Assembly: GCF_023715105.1 (NCBI RefSeq)
Contig: NZ_JAMBNO010000023.1
Coordinates: 1-54,714 of the forward strand
Direction: 5' to 3'
DNA length: 54,714 bases
From: Hydrogenophaga intermedia
Lineage (GTDB): Bacteria > Pseudomonadota > Gammaproteobacteria > Burkholderiales > Burkholderiaceae_C
Below, in pieces: positions 52,811 through 54,714 of the stretch. Made by a program: the position numbers and the translations under genes. The notes under the pieces are model-generated. The model saw nothing but the letters and a program-made list of their open reading frames with translations. It searched no databases and was not told the origin of the DNA. Within the stretch, counting starts at the first letter, position 1, and every line of letters starts with the position of its first letter.

Positions 52811-52999
52811 TCAGCCCGCGAGGTTGCGCAACAGGTAGCGCCCCAGCGCCTTCCAGAACTCGGCGCCCGAGTGCTGCTGCCACACGGCCGACACGTCGGC
52901 AAAGCCCTTGTGCAGCACCATCGCAATCAGCCCGATCAGCAAGAGGATGGCCACGGCCTGGAGCAGGGTCTTGGAGATGTCGTCGGGATGGCGGGGCAT
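52811..52999 (-). CDS. Small inner-membrane protein (62 aa), unknown function
   Basis: A 62-aa protein with one hydrophobic helix (TLLQAVAILLLIGLIAMVLHKG) and a basic aromatic tail (QQHSGAEFWKALGRYLLRNL). It starts at ATG 52999. No family is recognised. It may be a subunit or regulator of a membrane complex. It lies between the convergent osmC-like gene and the upstream flavoprotein gene, 106 bp from the latter's stop. Confidence 0.6.
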   Translation of the reverse strand: MPRHPDDISKTLLQAVAILLLIGLIAMVLHKGFADVSAVWQQHSGAEFWKALGRYLLRNLAG

Positions 53000-53105
53000 G
53001 GGCAATGGCAAGGGGCGTGTGTGTGGGCTGGGGGGCCGCACATCAGCGAGGGCGGCGACCGGGCATTGTCGCCAACCCGGCGGGAGACGCGGGCGACACT
53101 GAGCG

Positions 53106-54491
53106 TCAGCCCTTGAGCCAGGCCGCCAGCTTGCCCGCCGCGGCAGCGCCGTGCCGCTTGATGATCTCGCGCGATTGCACGACAACGGGGTCGTCCTGGT
53201 ATTGACCGATCGCACCGAGCGGATTGAGCCGCGTCTGTCGTGACCAGGACGCCAGCGCGGGGTGCGCAGCGCGTGCGCGCTCGCTGACCATGCTGGCGAA
53301 AAAGGCGGTGAGGTAGTCGCGGTTGTGGTTCCACCAGCGGATGGGCGGACACAGCCGGTTTTTCTCCGCATCGTCGGGAATGGTGGCCTCGGCCACCCCG
53401 ATCATGGCGAATTGCTGGCAGGCGAAACCCCACACAGTGGGCTGCACGGTGATGCGACCGGGCTCGAAGATGGGGCGCAGTGGCGGCGCGGCCAGCCCTT
53501 GCGCGGCACAGTGCAGGTGCACCGTGTCCTCGCTCGTGGGCACGCGGCCGTCGTCGAGCACGATCTCGCGGCGCCCGATGCGGCGCACGTGGCCCAGGCG
53601 CACCACGTCTTGCACCTGGCGCAGCAGGGTGAGCTCGCCTTCGCCCACCAGGCCGCCGCGGAACATGCTGCTGCTCACGCCTGGGTCGATGCGCAGGAAG
53701 AAGCCCGCGCTGTCGAGCCTTGCAAACAGGTCGTCGACATCGCTGGCCAGGGCCATCGCCTCGATCTGCAGCGCCAGGCCGCGGTAGAAATCGGGCAACA
53801 GGCTGTGGGGCTGGTGGTAGTGCCGGTTCAGCCAGCGCGCTTCGCGCGGTCGAATCCAGCGGATGGCATCGGGCGACACGCCGCGCTCGAGCAGCCAGAC
53901 GCAGGTGTCCAGCGCGGTCTTGCCCGCGCCGACGATGACGTAGCGTTCGGCGCGTTCGCGCAGGCGCGCCACCTCGCCCGCGGGCAGGCAGCGCACGCCG
54001 GCCTCCACCTCGAATGGCGGCGGCGCAGTGGCCGGCACCTGGCCTTCGAGATAGGTGGTGTCGATCAGCTTGCGCCGCACACGCACCTGACCGACCTGGC
54101 CGGACAGGCGCGAGACGAAGCGGTGCTCGCCGAGGTGATCGCAGTTGGGGAAGTAGCGAACGCGTCCGCTGGGCAGGAAGTGACGCTGCATCACGTGCGC
54201 GTAGTAGGCACGGATCTCGTCCACACCCGCGAGCTCGTAGTAGCCGGCGTTGGTGCCCCGGCTGTCGAGGGCATTGACGCCCAGCGGCACCGAGCACACG
54301 CCATAGAAGCTCGAGGGCTGATGCAAGCGCACGAAGGGGTAGGCATCGAGCCAGTGCCCACCCGGCGCGTGTCGGCGGTCGATCAGTGTGATCGTGGCGT
54401 CGGAATGTGAAAGCAGCGCATCGGTGATGGCCATGCCGGCGGCACCCGCGCCGATGACGAGGTAGTCGGTCTCGAGGTCCTCTGCCGCCAT
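53106..54491 (-). CDS. FAD/NAD(P)-dependent oxidoreductase, flavin-containing monooxygenase-like
   Basis: A 461-aa flavoprotein. The FAD motif GAGAAGMAITDAL starts at residue 14, an acidic turn follows (IDRRHAPGGHW), and a second nucleotide motif VGAGKTALDTCVWL lies near the middle, as in group B monooxygenases. It is similar in layout, not identical, to the flavoprotein at 1564-2859. Substrate unknown. TATCAT lies six bases before ATG 54491, with no ribosome-binding site, suggesting a leaderless transcript. Confidence 0.78.
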   Translation of the reverse strand: MAAEDLETDYLVIGAGAAGMAITDALLSHSDATITLIDRRHAPGGHWLDAYPFVRLHQPSSFYGVCSVPLGVNALDSRGTNAGYYELAGVDEIRAYYAHVMQRHFLPSGRVRYFPNCDHLGEHRFVSRLSGQVGQVRVRRKLIDTTYLEGQVPATAPPPFEVEAGVRCLPAGEVARLRERAERYVIVGAGKTALDTCVWLLERGVSPDAIRWIRPREARWLNRHYHQPHSLLPDFYRGLALQIEAMALASDVDDLFARLDSAGFFLRIDPGVSSSMFRGGLVGEGELTLLRQVQDVVRLGHVRRIGRREIVLDDGRVPTSEDTVHLHCAAQGLAAPPLRPIFEPGRITVQPTVWGFACQQFAMIGVAEATIPDDAEKNRLCPPIRWWNHNRDYLTAFFASMVSERARAAHPALASWSRQTRLNPLGAIGQYQDDPVVVQSREIIKRHGAAAAGKLAAWLKG

Positions 54492-54497
54492 GCGGCC

Positions 54498-54503
54498 ATG
54501 ATA
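54498..54503 (-). promoter_or_regulatory. -10-like hexamer TATCAT, FMO-like gene (possible leaderless start)
   Basis: TATCAT on the minus strand ends six bases before ATG 54491. No ribosome-binding site is evident. Confidence 0.4.
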
Positions 54504-54576
54504 GGCAGGGCGCGCGGCTGCGTTGCGGCGGCTGACGGGCGGTGGACGGTGTGGGCCACCGCCCAGGGTCCCGGGC

Positions 54577-54714
54577 TCAGTTGCGGGTCTGGTCCACCAG
54601 CTTGTTCTTGGCGATCCAGGGCATCATGGCGCGCAGCTGGGCACCCACCACCTCGATGCTGTGCTCGGCCGTGTTGCGACGGCGTGCCGTCATGCTCGGG
54701 TAGCCGGTGCGGCC
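54577..54714 (-). CDS. ilvC: Ketol-acid reductoisomerase, C-terminal end (cut by window edge)
   Basis: The last 45 residues run [20 protein letters not shown] to KLVDQTRN and match the class-I IlvC C-terminus, including the helix with the [16 protein letters not shown] pattern. IlvC makes the dihydroxy acids of valine, leucine and isoleucine synthesis with NADPH and magnesium. The remainder of the gene lies beyond the right edge. Confidence 0.88.
   Translation of the reverse strand, partial: GRTGYPSMTARRRNTAEHSIEVVGAQLRAMMPWIAKNKLVDQTRN

Overview
This is a high-GC, gene-dense chromosome segment of a betaproteobacterium. The gene content (Bug-type periplasmic binding proteins, the pyrG-kdsA-eno-ftsB arrangement, a tungsten aldehyde oxidoreductase, a PEP-CTERM protein, and an intergenic hairpin of the CCCCCCGAGGGGGC type) fits Burkholderiales, most likely Comamonadaceae of the Hydrogenophaga type. 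This placement comes from protein and motif recognition, not from a search.

Layout. 1-400: the left end of an IS21-family element, with the istA start and an array of terminal repeats, followed by a lower-GC strip and an orphan membrane-anchored protein (737-1345). 1564-16028: mostly housekeeping and catabolic genes: a flavoprotein, amiC-tsaE, divergent queG, an acyl-CoA synthetase, an MCE/MlaE-like lipid transport operon without an ATPase, a GntR-controlled fumarylacetoacetate-hydrolase/Bug locus, an AEC transporter, a second Bug protein and xerD. 16040-18540: a translationally coupled sensor pair. 18677-28081: core genes (ferritin-like protein, gamma-carbonic anhydrase, hslO, ftsB, eno, kdsA, pyrG, coaBC), with an MntA-HepT toxin-antitoxin pair spliced between kdsA and eno by two 4-nt overlaps.

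28204-52301 is rich in oxyanion and metal handling. It holds an orphan PhnD/selenate-type binding protein, a ModE-like regulator divergent from tupBCA (tungstate uptake), a BigR-type sulfide/persulfide locus (regulator, two YeeE/YedE proteins, a DUF442 protein, a SulP transporter, and a divergent metallo-beta-lactamase protein), modABC (molybdate uptake), XdhC, a MobA-like nucleotidyltransferase, an AcoR-like regulator without an AAA+ domain, and a tungsten aldehyde oxidoreductase operon (aorA-aorB-aorC, a MoaD-like protein and a small unknown protein). Between these lie a PEP-CTERM protein behind a consensus sigma-54 promoter, a LysR/cupin pair and an AraC/hydrolase pair. 52366-54714: an OsmC-type protein, a small membrane protein, a second flavoprotein and the C-terminus of ilvC.

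Main new observation: the same inverted repeat, TATGCA-N6-TGCATA followed by CCGCG, lies in the tup promoter region (30225-30247) and in the aor promoter region (47911-47933). The 9-mer GCATACCGC also occurs upstream of modA. This suggests a tungsten regulon, probably run by the ModE-like regulator at 29084-30199, that links tungstate import to the tungsten enzyme. Other notable regulatory structures are a symmetric operator that forms a consensus promoter on both strands (36002-36036), half-sites phased at 10 bp around the GntR gene (12203-12314), and several genes with a -10-like hexamer 6-9 nt before the ATG and no Shine-Dalgarno sequence, suggesting leaderless transcripts.
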